The notes under the pieces were generated by a model. That model was given only the letters and a program-made list of their open reading frames with translations, did no database searches and was not told where the DNA came from. From Marsupella aquatica (taxonomy: Eukaryota; Marchantiophyta): a stretch of DNA of 64,000 bases. Shown here one piece after another: positions 10,949 through 21,900 of the stretch. Made by a program: the position numbers and the translations under genes. The stretch covers positions 2,542,001 to 2,606,000 of the forward strand of contig OZ316895.1 of the NCBI GenBank assembly GCA_973895155.1. The letters are read 5' to 3'. Each line of letters begins with the position of its first letter. Position 1 is the first letter of the stretch.

Positions 10949-11368
10949 TTGGCAACTATTCGAATATGTCGATTGGTAAGACCAGCAGCCGGCAGTGAAG
11001 GGGCAGCGGTGGAGCGGGCGCCGATACATGGGGAGCATGAAGAGCAGGTGGTCGAAGCAGCAGATCGTGAGGAGCAAGCACAAGGGCTAGTGGCGAGAAT
11101 GGTAATGGAGAGGGAAATAGTGACACAGGAGCGACCGACGGTAAGGGCAAGAGGTTTGCCACGTTATTATGCAATTGCTATCGGGAGGAAGCCAGGGATT
11201 TATGTGTCATGGGAAGCAGCAAGCAGGCAGGTAACAGGATTTCGAAACAATCGACATGAGATGTTCAAGTTACGTGCGGAAGTGGAGCAGTACCTAAGGA
11301 AGGAGTTAAATGTTGGGGCAATGTCAACTGAAAACAGAGAGCGACTGAGACAAGTAGTAACATGGTAG
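10949..11368 (+). CDS. Antisense ORF with RNase H1 N-terminal (viroplasmin/HBD-like) domain
   Basis: This plus-strand frame lies inside the Copia element, antisense to it, between the end of pol (11402) and the 3' LTR. The open frame is 139 codons; its first in-frame ATG is at 11099, giving 89 residues. The core YYAIAIGRKPGIYVSWE, then QVTGF and a MFK...EVEQYL tail match the small hybrid-binding domain at the N-terminus of eukaryotic RNase H1, also present in caulimovirus viroplasmin (Cauli_VI family). That domain binds RNA/DNA hybrids or dsRNA; the Trp and the final Phe-Lys of the fold are visible. The frame is uninterrupted although gag and pol have decayed. It may be a captured host domain or an accessory antisense ORF. 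I saw no RNase H catalytic domain attached. Expression is unknown. Confidence 0.55.
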   Translation: MATIRICRLVRPAAGSEGAAVERAPIHGEHEEQVVEAADREEQAQGLVARMVMEREIVTQERPTVRARGLPRYYAIAIGRKPGIYVSWEAASRQVTGFRNNRHEMFKLRAEVEQYLRKELNVGAMSTENRERLRQVVTW

Positions 11369-11401
11369 TAAAAAGGTAGAACAGTGAGACGACCATGTAG
11401 G

Positions 11402-14400
11402 CTAGTCATTACCCGGGATGAGGGATAATGATCTTAGCCCAATAGAACGTCGATGTTTCTCAAATAGTTGGCGGCCAACAGCTTTGGTGAAGATGTCGGC
11501 ATGTTGTTCATCAGAAGCAATGAATCTGAGTGCAATTTCTTTTTCGAGAATACGTTCACGTACAAAATGATGCTTGGCTTCAATATGTTTGGTTCGTGCA
11601 TGGAAGATTGGGTTGAGTGCCAAATTTGATTGAGCCTTGGTTGTCGCAATTGAGATGAATGTCTTGTAGAGTTGGAGTAGAAGCATGTGCGAGGTCGGAG
11701 TTGATGTAATGATTCTGGCAACCAAGTTCCACAGACTTTGTAGGTGGAGGAAGAACGTTAAGTTCAAGCAGCATGCGTCTGAGATAAACAACTTCCTTGG
11801 TAGCTTCACTGAGTGCCTTGTACTCAGCTTTGGTGGTGCTATCGGATACAGTAGACTGGCGTTTACTGGACCAAGAAACTGCTCCATCAGCAAGATTGAA
11901 GACATAGCCGCCAGTGGATCTTCTAGTCTCGATGCAACCCAAGTAATCAGCATCGGTATAACCAGAAAGGGTAATCTGAGATCCCAGCTTGAAGAAAATG
12001 CCATAGTCAACAGTTTTCTTAATGTAGCGGAGGATGTGTTTCATTGCATCCATGTGTTGTTGTTGGGGCTAGGACATAAATCTCGCCACCATACCGACAG
12101 CATACGAGAGATCAGGTCGAGTATTAGTAAGGAACAACAACTTTCCTACAATTTGACGATACTCAATAATGTCAACAACTCCAGTACCAGTATTAGACTG
12201 AGTCACAAACCCATCAGGTAGTGGGGTGTGCTCAATTCAACAGTCTGCCATGTGTAGATCCTCAAGAATAGGTTGAGCATAGTCATGTTGATGCATTAGG
12301 AGACCCTGATCAGATCATATAAACTGGACGCCAAGATACTTGGTGATCGTACCAAGGTCCTTCATCTCATATTTTTGCTGAAGTTGCTGCTTAACTTCAG
12401 ACATTTTTGTTGGACTATTGCCTGTGACAATCAGATCATCAACATAGAGAAGGAGTAGAACAATTGTTGGGCCATCATGTAGGAAATAAAGATTAGGGTC
12501 CGCTTGACTCCGAATCCAACCCTGGGACCTTAAATATAAATCTATTTCATGATACCAAGCACGTGGAGATTGTTTTAAACCGTATAGAGACTTTCCGAGC
12601 TTACAAACCAAATGTTCACTACCCTTGACCTCAAAGCCTTGCGGTTGAAGCATGTAAATAACCTCTTCAAGATTTCCATTGAGGGAAAGCAGTCACAACG
12701 TCCATATGTGAGATGGGCCAACCAAGAGCTGCAGCAATAGCTATGATGGTCCGAAGAGTTGACCAGCGCACAACAGGTGCAAAGGTTTCGTTGTAGTCGA
12801 TACCGTATTGTTGCTCAAAGCCACGAGCAACCAATCTTGCCTTTAATCGAGTCCTTACTGCAGAAGTTCCATTGTTAATGGGTTTAGCTTTGTAAACCCA
12901 TTTAGTTGAGAGAGCGTGCAGGCCAGGAGGGAGTTCAGCTAGTTCCCATGTTTCCTTTTTGATTAAGGAATCAAATTCTTCCACCATAGCTGCATTCAAG
13001 CCTGGATCAGAATAAGCCTTGTCAAAGGTAAGTGAATCAGTTACTGGATCTCCTGTTTCAACCACAAACAAATCAACATTGTCAGGTAGATATAGTTCAT
13101 GATCGTGAAATTTACTTGGAAGTTTCCCACGAGTTGATCTGATCGAGGCCCTTGTAGCTCGTCTAGTAGGAGGTGGTGACTCATGAGCAACTGGAATTAA
13201 ATCCAATCTTTCTTCTGCATTATCAACATCGGGTTGAATTGGATCTTGAGCTCGGTCTTCAGGAGCAGCATCGTAAGTAGCATCATCAGCAGCATTACCA
13301 TTATTGTGAGCAACATCATCAGTAGCATGTAAAACCGGGTCTTGAGCTCGTGCTTGATCCCTCTCTGGCTCGTGTGGAGCCACTGACGAGTCAAGGACAG
13401 GTAGTAGATGATCAAAGAAGGAAGGATCAGGTGCGGGAGAGTTAAAGGAGCCAGGGGAATCCTCTATACAGGCAACATTGGGGCTAATAAGAATTTTTCG
13501 ACTAACAGGGTCAAAGCAGCGATAGCAATTAGTCTGAGAATCATAGCCAACAAAGACTGTTGGAATAGCTTTGGCTTGCAATTTTGTAGGAAATTTGTCA
13601 GGAATATGAACAAAGGCAGTGCAGCCAAGAACTCGTAGATGAGAAAGATCGGGCTTGACACCGGTTAGTGCTTGAAACGGTGTAGAGAGATGGAGTGCAC
13701 GAGTGGGGCAACGGTTGAGAACATAGGCGGCTGCACTGAGTGATTCCATCTAGAGAAAGCTGGGGAATTTTGAATCAATAAACGTGGAGCGAGCTGCTTC
13801 TAGCAAGGTATGGTTTTTACGTTCAGCAACACCATTTTGGTGTGGAGTGCTAGGGGCAGTGAGTTGACGCCTAATGCCATGAGTTTGGCAATAAGTACTA
13901 AATTCTTGGGAGAGATATTCACCGCCTCGATTTGTCCGAAGAGCAAAAATTTTGGTAGAGAACTGTTTCTCAACCATCATTCTAAACTCTTTGAATTTAG
14001 TGAAAGCTTCACTTTTGTGAGTAAGAAAATATACCCAAGTAAACCGGGAATAATCATCAATGAACGTAAGTAAATACTTGTGACTAGATGAGGTGTTCAC
14101 CTGTCCACATAAATCAGAGTGGATGAGTTGAAATGCGGCATTAGAGCAAGTACGAGATTTCTTGGGAGCTCGTTTGCTGTGATGCTTAGCCACTATACAG
14201 GAGGAACATTTTCTTTTGCATAGAGGAAGAGTTGGAATGCCGGTTGCTAGATTGTGCTTGGTCATGTGATATGCTGACTGAAAATTGATGTGGCTTAGAC
14301 GTCTATGCCAGAGATCAACAAGATCAGTGGACACTTGAGTGATCTCGAGTGCATGTAAAACATCCGGTGAAGCAGCAACCAAGGGGGCAACCGGTTGGCG

Positions 14401-15033
14401 CTGTTGAGTTGCGGTCAAGTGTTGGAGATGCCGAGAGAACCGAGAAATCTGCTCGCCAGGTAAAGTAGTTGATAGTCGATAAAGTCCATTTCGTGGATTT
14501 CGAGAAGCTTTGAGAGCCACAAGCTGTGGGTTGTCTCGATCAAAGACGTCACACTCTTTGGAGTCAAAAAGAACAAGATAACCAGAGTCGGTTAGCTTTC
14601 CAACAGACATGAGATTCTTGTGTACACCTGGCACGTAAAGAACATTGCTCATTGCTTTATTATCAACCTTAACTGTGCCCTTTCCCAAAATCGGGAGTTT
14701 AGAGCCAGCGGCTGTAGTGACAGCAGGACCATACGAGGTGCTAGGGACAAACTCAGATAATCCTTCTTGAGCTCCAGCAATGTGATTGCTAGCGCCAGAG
14801 TCTAGGTACCATTTTGGTCCTAGTTCGGTAAGATTGGCAGTAATTTCTCTTGAGGTCGGGTCAGAGAAATCTACATGGTCATGAACGTTGGCGTCAACTG
14901 TCTCGGTGAGGTGGGCCTGTGGTTTGAAACGACGTAGGCCAGATGCACGGAGCTGGAGCTGAGCAATCTGATCATCCACTTTCTTCAGGTCACAGTCTAC
15001 TTCCCAATGGCCTGGCTTGTTGCAGAGTTGCAT
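11402..15033 (-). pseudogene. Copia pol: protease, integrase, RT and RNase H, disrupted
   Basis: From 15033 the frame gives the end of a CCHC zinc knuckle (CNKPGHWEVDC), the protease motif WYLDSGASNH, the integrase HHCC region and the core with GGEYLSQEF and HQNGVAERKN. An in-frame TAG at 13750-13752 interrupts integrase; the next frame to 12667 holds the integrase C-terminus and the RT start (DVVTAF). A one-base shift near 12660 moves RT to a new frame, 12653-12315, containing LLLYVDDLIVTG. Two more stops follow near 12315 and 12240. RNase H (SGYTDADYLGC, then HARTKHIEAKHHFVRE) is split between two frames around 11620-11650. The polyprotein is therefore dead. Confidence 0.92.
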
Positions 15034-15857
15034 GCTCCGACCCGGCCCCTGCCACGATCAGCTCTCCGGTCAGTTTGGTGGTGGAAATGTGGGCGCTGGT
15101 TCTGAGCACGAAAGCCACGACCCCTTCCATATGAAGGATTACGGAAGCGAGTCATGACCAAGGCTTGTTCTTGGGTATCATCCTGATACCCACGGCGCCA
15201 GTATTCTTCGGCCTGGAGTCTTTCCGTCAGGTTGGCATAAGTTGGTTGAGGATGCCTAGAAAGATCAGAGCCAAACACAGAAATAAAGGGACCCCAACTC
15301 TTTGGAAGTCCGCGAAGTACAACATACATCAGCCTGGTCTTATCAACAGGTGCATTCATGATCGAAAGTTGATTGGTGAGGTCCTCAATCTCTTTTAAGA
15401 AATTTTCGACGTTAGTGCCTTCAAGCATACGGACAGACTGCAACTTGTTTTTGATTAGCAGCCTTCGTTGGATCAGATCGCCTCCAAACCGTTGTTTGAG
15501 ATGATTCCATCCCGCAACTGGATCATTTGAGTAGGTCAGAATCGTGGGCAGGAACTGGTCCTGCACAGTCGCCATCAAGATTGACTTTGCCTTTACCTTG
15601 AGTTGGCGGATCTGCTGAGGGGTTCGTTGAGGATGTTGGACCCGGGGAACGTTGTCGCCTTCTTGATCAGCATCGTCCTTCTCAACGTCACCTGCAGGAG
15701 AGATCAAGTTATTAGCATCGGTATCTTCTCCTGCAAAGTTGAGCTCATCCCAGACTTCATCGCGTTCTAGTAAAGTCTGCACACGGGCACTCCAACTAAT
15801 GTAATTCTTGGACCCTTCGAGCTTAGCATTGTCATTGAACAAGCGGGCTAACTCCAT
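14997..15857 (-). pseudogene. Copia gag, frameshifted into pol
   Basis: A 286-codon frame starting at an ATG just inside the PBS. It has the usual gag features: KLEGSKNYISWSARVQTLLE near the start, VAGWNHLKQRFGG in the middle and an Arg/Gly-rich RGRGRVGACN tail leading into the zinc knuckle. The frame ends at 14997 and pol continues in another frame from 15033, so the knuckle itself is split. The simplest reading is a one-base deletion within the knuckle rather than programmed frameshifting, since related plant Copia elements use a single frame. Confidence 0.88.
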
Positions 15858-15995
15858 CGCTATTTACTCTAGCTACTGAGGGAGAGCTTCTGGCTGATAT
15901 CCACGGCAGACAGACTCTTTAGCTAGCTAGACGCTTAGAGACTTCGCTTCTAAGCGGACTTCTCCTCTAACTCTCTAGGACCATATCTGGAGCTC

Positions 15996-16013
15996 TGATT
16001 CCATGATAAGATT
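15996..16013 (-). other. Copia primer-binding site
   Basis: Immediately inside the 5' LTR the minus strand reads TGGAATCAGAGCTCC, one base different from the standard TGGTATCAGAGC complement of initiator tRNA-Met. Confidence 0.8.
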
Positions 16014-16300
16014 TAGAGATAGAACTTAATACAAATCACCTGTAAGCCCCTGGATAAATACTAGAGGGGAAGGGAGGGTGAGCCGCCCAAGAGCCACAAA
16101 AGGCTAATCCAATAGATAAGCAGAAACGACACCTAGAAGCTACAAGTTAACAAAGGGCCCCATGCGGATAGTTATGGGATTACCAAGGGATAAGCAGGAT
16201 CCTGATGATCCTGATAATGTAATCGCCACACGATAGTAAACAGCTAAGATCAAGTTGCCACAGGGAGTGGCGTAAAGTCTGGTTGACCATATATTCAACA
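16014..16300 (-). repeat. 5' LTR of the Copia element
   Basis: Partner of 10511-10812, with the same TG...CA ends. It abuts the CCAGA duplication at 16301-16305. Confidence 0.95.
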
Positions 16301-16305
16301 CCAGA

Positions 16306-17908
16306 ATGTAACCTGTTAGAGAATTTCGTACAGATGTGAACACGCCCCAACTAGAGATGAGACTTTTACACCTCAGTGAACCGAATATGAGAAAACGTGT
16401 TTGCTCATGTTGTAGCTCTGTAGATTTGAGATACAGTTATAACCTCAACGACGGAAATGTGATGCGCGAGAATAGAATTGAGTGCATCCTTTACCTACAG
16501 TATGTATGAATCGTGAAGACAGCTCGGTGTGAACAAGAAATTTCTAAACATGTACTCTTTCTATTCAAGTCAGTGTCAGCATTGGAAGGTACTGCAATGG
16601 TTGGCTAATTGTCTTGTAAGCAATGAAGTTGTGAACAAGAAAGTTCTGAACATATTGTCGTTTTTCTGAAAGTGATTCGAACGTAGTCCAATGGTTCGTT
16701 CATTGCCTTCTAAGCAAGAGTTGTTAGCAATGTGACCAAATCGGGGTGGGGTGATTGACTCTTATTGAGGCACAGATTCTCTCTAAATCTGCAGTTCTGT
16801 TTCTACAAGAATGACAGTATAGGGTTTAGGGTTTAATTCAATTTCACGGCATTGCCTCGAGATCTCTGCCTCAAGCTCTCAGACAAAATCAAGTGCCTAA
16901 AGATCTCTGCCTGGATTCTTCAACCACGAGTCACTGTGTCCATGTTACGGTCTTTTTCCGGGCTAACCTTAAGATCTCTCCTTCAAGATTTCCACCGTGA
17001 GTCACTGTCGCGCGATGCCATGATTGTTCTTTTTTCGGGATAACAACAGAGATCACCCTTCGTTTCACCCAGGTTTAATTGCAGAGGTCATATCTTGCTA
17101 CCGTGGTCGCCTCACTGTCCAGGAACAGCAGATATTGCCAGGGGGAGGAGAGATAGAGTCTGACCTGCAGACCCGGAGTTCGTTTCTAGCTATCCCAACA
17201 TTGTAGCAACGATCGCTATGAAGGAGAGGTTGGCACATTCTGCATTCGATGCGTGAGTTACGGCATTCTTATCTGCCGTCCAAATTTCGGGGCACGGTGG
17301 TCCACGGCTTTGAAGCGACCAGACGCGAATCAATTGCTGACATCTAGATAAGTCAGGTGTAAATAAATTGGTCTCGATCCGGAAGAATCCCGTCAAAGAT
17401 ATTATTGTACAGCCACATCAAGGAATGGAGGAGCAGTTATCTGCAGAACGAAATGGCCAAATTCTCCCCGAGTAAGATGTGTTGCCGAGGTATTCCTGCA
17501 GCGAACTGATTTGGTTTCGGCAGTGTACGTTTTATGCATAGTCGTGTCATAGTCAATCGCAAAAGTCGCAACAAGCACGGTGAGGGTGCCTTTCTTCAGG
17601 CAGGCCAAGGCAAGCCATAGGAGAAATGTTTTTGAATAGCTTTTATCTTACTATAACTCAAAAACACAAGACACTACATTCTGGCGCACTCCACAAGCTT
17701 AAGATTACCGGCAAATCTTTCCTAGTCCGAGCCGAATTCCAAATTGATGAGTAACTTCCTTCCGTTACATGAACTGTCTAGATGTACAAAAAAGAGTTTT
17801 GTGATGTGACGAGCAACTAGTCTACAATTAACATACGATCCTACGACAAGTCCTGCGCGCGGTTAGCGCTGGTGAGTTTCAGGAATTGCATGTCTGAAGC
17901 ATTTCTGA
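16306..17908. other. Gene-free stretch with telo-box-like motif
   Basis: No gene is recognised. Two adjacent TTTAGGG-type heptamers occur near 16818-16834 (AGGGTTTAGGGTTTA), a motif common in plant promoters. A direct repeat of 'AGATCTCTGCCT' occurs near 16860-16915. The right end should include the ASR gene's 3' UTR. Confidence 0.4.
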
Positions 17909-18948
17909 CTACTTAAAGAAGCCGTGTTGTTTGCGAGAATCGGGATGTGCGGCAGCGTCCTCTTTGCGCTCGGTGGACACCTGATGGTGCTCGTAAACGG
18001 CATAGCCTCCTGCGCCTAGAGCTGCTACTCCTGCAACTGACTCTTCAATGCGGTGTCGTTGTGCATTCTGAGGGTCCACCTTCACCTGGTGCTGCTCATA
18101 CTGTAACGGAACAATCAAACAATGTCAAAATCCAGGAAAATGCTCACCTAAGGCTCACCCATGGAGGCACAAAAGAAATTCGTGCCTGCCAGTAGATCAT
18201 GAGCGATAATTTGAAGGGACAAGATCGGGAAAAGACAGGACAAAATTGAAAATGCTGATAATTGACAACAATGCCGCGTCTCGATTAGTGCCTGAGCGTG
18301 TCCATCTAGGCTACTGAGCAAGTGCATCTTTGAAGCAACCAGCAGAGAAACTGAGGTTGCATTTTATTCACTTGTCAACAATCGAGGCAGAGTGGAAAAG
18401 GCTCTTACCAAGGCAAAGGCGCCGGACGCGAGAGCTCCAACCTCTGCAAGATGTTCGTTTCTCTTCTGAGATTTCTCTAGAGCGGCGCGTTTCTCTGCTT
18501 CCGCTCTGCTGTCTTGAACGAGTGTCGTCGTCGACGAAGCATACTGAGCCGGATACCCAGCCGGACCTCCGGGTTGTGCGTAGCCGCCTTGTTGTGGATA
18601 GCCAGGTTGTGCGTAGCCGCCTTGTTGTGGATAGCCAGGTTGTGCGTAACCGCCTTGTTGTGGATAGCCAGGTTGTGCGTAGCCACCGCCGTAAGGCGGT
18701 TGAGATCCGTAAGGCGGTTGAGCTCCGTAAGACCCAGCATACCCCGCTGGTGGACCTCCAGACTGCTCATAGCCGGCTTGGTAGCCAGCTTCGTAGCCGC
18801 CGCCGTGAGACGGAGGAGATCCATAAGACCCCCGGTTATATTCCTGGTCGTGATGATGGTGCTTCTCCTCCTTGTGATGGTGCTTCTCCTCCTTGTAGTG
18901 GTGTTTCTCCTCGTCATGCTTGTGGTGCTTATCATGGTGGTCCGACAT
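17909..18948 (-). CDS. ASR: ASR (ABA/WDS-domain) stress protein with His-rich N-terminus
   Basis: Two exons (minus): 18948-18409 and 18100-17909, split at GCCTTG|GTAAGA and TTACAG|TATGAG, phase 0; 243 residues. Residues 1-45 are very rich in His, Lys, Asp and Glu ([14 protein letters not shown]), as in the zinc-binding heads of ASR proteins. A Gly-Tyr-Pro-Gln linker follows with three tandem [11 protein letters not shown] units (33-bp DNA repeats, about 18588-18690). The C-terminal domain [17 protein letters not shown] / [20 protein letters not shown] / [11 protein letters not shown] is the ABA/WDS signature. ASR proteins are disordered, zinc-responsive chaperone-like or DNA-binding proteins induced by ABA and desiccation. 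The long Tyr/Pro/Gln linker is unusual in the short ASRs I know. Start: first in-frame ATG, context GACAGGATGTCG. Confidence 0.88.
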
Positions 18949-21900
18949 CCTGTCAAATTTGAATACTCTTTCTCCCTCCTTGGCCTCGACTCTAGCTCTC
19001 AATTACAGCAGTATCAGAAACTCCCTTCAGGTCGATCGATCACACAAAGTAATCTGCAGCTCTCGTAACCTTATAACGATCCAGCAAGCCACCGGTGATC
19101 TCAATCAACAGGCCTCACAATCTACGGAGCATGCACTACCTGCTGCACTTTAAGCTTGGACTAACGCTCGTCTCTGTCAACGTGCAAGCATTTCACAGCT
19201 GGTGATATTCGGGGGTCAAGTGACACAAACACCGGCCATCTGGAGGATTTGTAGCTTTAATTCACCGTGTGATGGAACTTTCGAGCCTGCAACCTTCACA
19301 CATCAACCAGTTGAGGAGATTTACTTGCACAGACAATGTGCGCTAGGTGCCGTCGGAAACTCGTACCCGGTCAAGTCACACAAAGAGAGGACTCGTCCAG
19401 ATAATGCCGGCCGGGCCCCAATGCAGCCTCTGCACTTTGAATTTTCCCGTCCGTCGAGCTCTACCTCCCCGCACCGGCCTCACGGGCTCACGGCCCGGTG
19501 TACTTCGGAATTCGATTGGACGGATGATGCCAACATCATTATTATCTTCAGCAGCTGACACAATCATACACCGACGCCGAAATGGCGAAATCCAAATCTC
19601 ACGCAGAGCAGTCACCGCGTGCAGATCCAAATAAAATATCCCTTTCCATTTCCGGATCCCCGTGTCGTGCGTCCGGATTGTCGCCTGCACATGTGAAGCA
19701 CAGATTTGCAATCAGAGTCGGTCTAGGCACATCTGCTTCTAGTCTTCGACAATGTTTTCAGTCACCACCTTTACTGGGTTTAGCTATTTCGGAAACCACT
19801 ACCTGGGAAGGCACCGTGTCGATTTTGAAGGTAAGCGAGGGGAAAGGACACATTCGTCTGTCCTGATTCGTCATTCCAGGACGTGTTTCGGGAATGGGTT
19901 ACCATCTTGCTCGGTGGGCTTCAGCGCCACCGACTTCGCATCGAGGAGCTGAACATTGGGCGGAGATTGCGCATTGGCTGGACGAGCATGTATTGTTGTT
20001 GTATTCAGCACGACTCACACACGCTCTCCCTTAGTGCTGAAGTTATGAGTGTACTGTGGAGTTGGATCGGGTTCCATCACACCCTCAGCCCCACTAGCCT
20101 AGGGCCCTCGAAACATTCCTCAGAAACTGTACGTGAGACAGTAAGGCAAGGTTCCATGGGGCTGGGAGTGAGGAGTGCACATGCCTCTCAACATGTTTTG
20201 AGCCAACAATAAAAAAATCACAACTTTTCCAGGGAATGAGAAATGTACAAATACCATAAAATAGGGAGTATGATTTTCCCTCACACTCCCTCTTAAACTC
20301 TAGAGACACCCCTTGCCTTGTATAGTGATAGTCCAGTTGACTCTAAAGTCAAAATTCATACCTTTAAAATACTGTGTACACATTGGTATATGGTGTATTT
20401 TGGGCCTAGCGGGTGTCAGAGGGAGTGATTGTACTCCCTGACCCTGGCCCATGGAACCTAACCTAATAGGGTGAAGATATAGTCCGGCCTAGTTAGAAAT
20501 ATCAAGGATATTCCTTATTTATCATTGAACTAGTTTGCCTTTTGAAGCAAAAAATAAAAATTAGTGATAGACTCTTGAAATGATAACTTCTGCTAATAGG
20601 ATATAATACTATTATTCAGGATAACCTTAACTCAAGCATAAGTTAGATTTGAGAGTCTCTAAAATTATCCGATACTAAATAGTTCCCACTAATAGCGGGA
20701 AAGCCCAACCAGGGATGACTTTTGCATGACGGCTCCGGGGACAGGTTATGCTAAGTATCCGCTTTGAGCCTTGCAAAGGTGTCTCCCGCATGCCAACATT
20801 GGCAAGTTTGGGCCCAGGAATCGCCACACATTGTGGATGGCACAGATCGACCTGTTGAGAGACATATGTGTGTATGGAAATGACAGAAGACCATTGCAGA
20901 TCATTGCATGTTCCAAATTGGGTGGGGATGCTAACCGGGTATAGCCCGCTACTTACGAGCTGGCCCGCCATTAAACTTGCTACTCACATATATTACCCTA
21001 GTTGCAAATGGCACAACTAATGGGAATGCTCTAAGGCCTTTATTCCATCAGCCCACAAGCTAGCGTAACCCTCTTCTGGGTGAAGGAAGTAAAGTGGATA
21101 GCCCAACGGTCCACCTACTCTCAATTTAAAGTAGAGGGTCACCCTGAACCCCAAAGCGGCTGTGATCAGAGTTTGGAGATGGACAGGTGACACCCGGGGA
21201 CCCTACTTGAAGGGGGTGGTGGAATACAGGCTCAATCCTTCATGGTTACCCTCTCATGAAAGAGTCTGCACAATGACCCATGCCAGGCTGCCCATCATTT
21301 TTTGACACCCCCACATGTTATAGCTGATGGAAGATGGGCTAGCCTGCCGCTTACGTGGCTATCCTTGCCCTCACTTGACTGCAAGAGGAACCACCTGCCC
21401 TTGTAGTAGACAGTAGGGGCAAGCTGGCACAAAAAGTGGAATTGTCAAAACTTTTGAGGCTTGAAACTGTCTCTAGTCATCTTAGAGTACTTGTGGTGAA
21501 CCCTAGGGTGGGTGGTCCCAGCGTACCACTTCCGCAACACGTCAATGTGGCTATCATTGCTACCCGTGCAATTGACTATAGCTTGAGATCTGTAGATGAT
21601 CTCAAGGAGCTAGTGGATGCATTGCAACGCGGGTGATGACGACTGCCAAGGGGGAATGAAAAGCTGGGTCCTAGCATAGGGTCAAGACACTACATCTATG
21701 ACTCTTCCTTGTGATCCAACATGCTACTACATTGAGCATCCACGTTGTCATTGGGTGTAGTTGATAGAGGAATTCATTCAGCAACCTAGAGGCTATTGAG
21801 ACATTTCTATGCCATAAGGAAGCCCATCAGTGTCACTCTTTCAAGTGGTAGACATTTACTTTTAAGTCTAGGGTTACAACTGTAACCGTAGTTAGGGCTG

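Larger units (their letters stand above)
10511..16300 (-). mobile_element. Degenerate full-length Copia LTR retrotransposon
   Basis: The element is framed by two LTRs (TG...CA) and by the 5-bp duplication CCAGA at 10506-10510 and 16301-16305, so both insertion borders are exact. The order on the minus strand is 5' LTR, PBS, gag, protease, integrase, reverse transcriptase, RNase H, polypurine tract, 3' LTR; integrase before RT is the Copia order. By eye the LTRs differ by about ten substitutions plus a few indels over some 285 aligned bases, so the insertion is not recent. Gag and pol carry several frameshifts and stops, so it cannot be autonomous. An antisense ORF lies between the end of pol and the 3' LTR. 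Confidence 0.95.

Noticed and set aside
16818-16834. Telomere-like TTTAGGG repeats
   Set aside because: Only about two units; fits a promoter telo-box or chance, not a telomere remnant.
18330-19068. Plus-strand ORFs with repeated [11 protein letters not shown] or [11 protein letters not shown] units
   Set aside because: Antisense translations of the 33-bp repeats in the ASR gene; no independent support.
19752-19960. Possible two-exon gene with a 49-base intron
   Set aside because: GT and AG are present but the peptide matches nothing known and no further exons were found.
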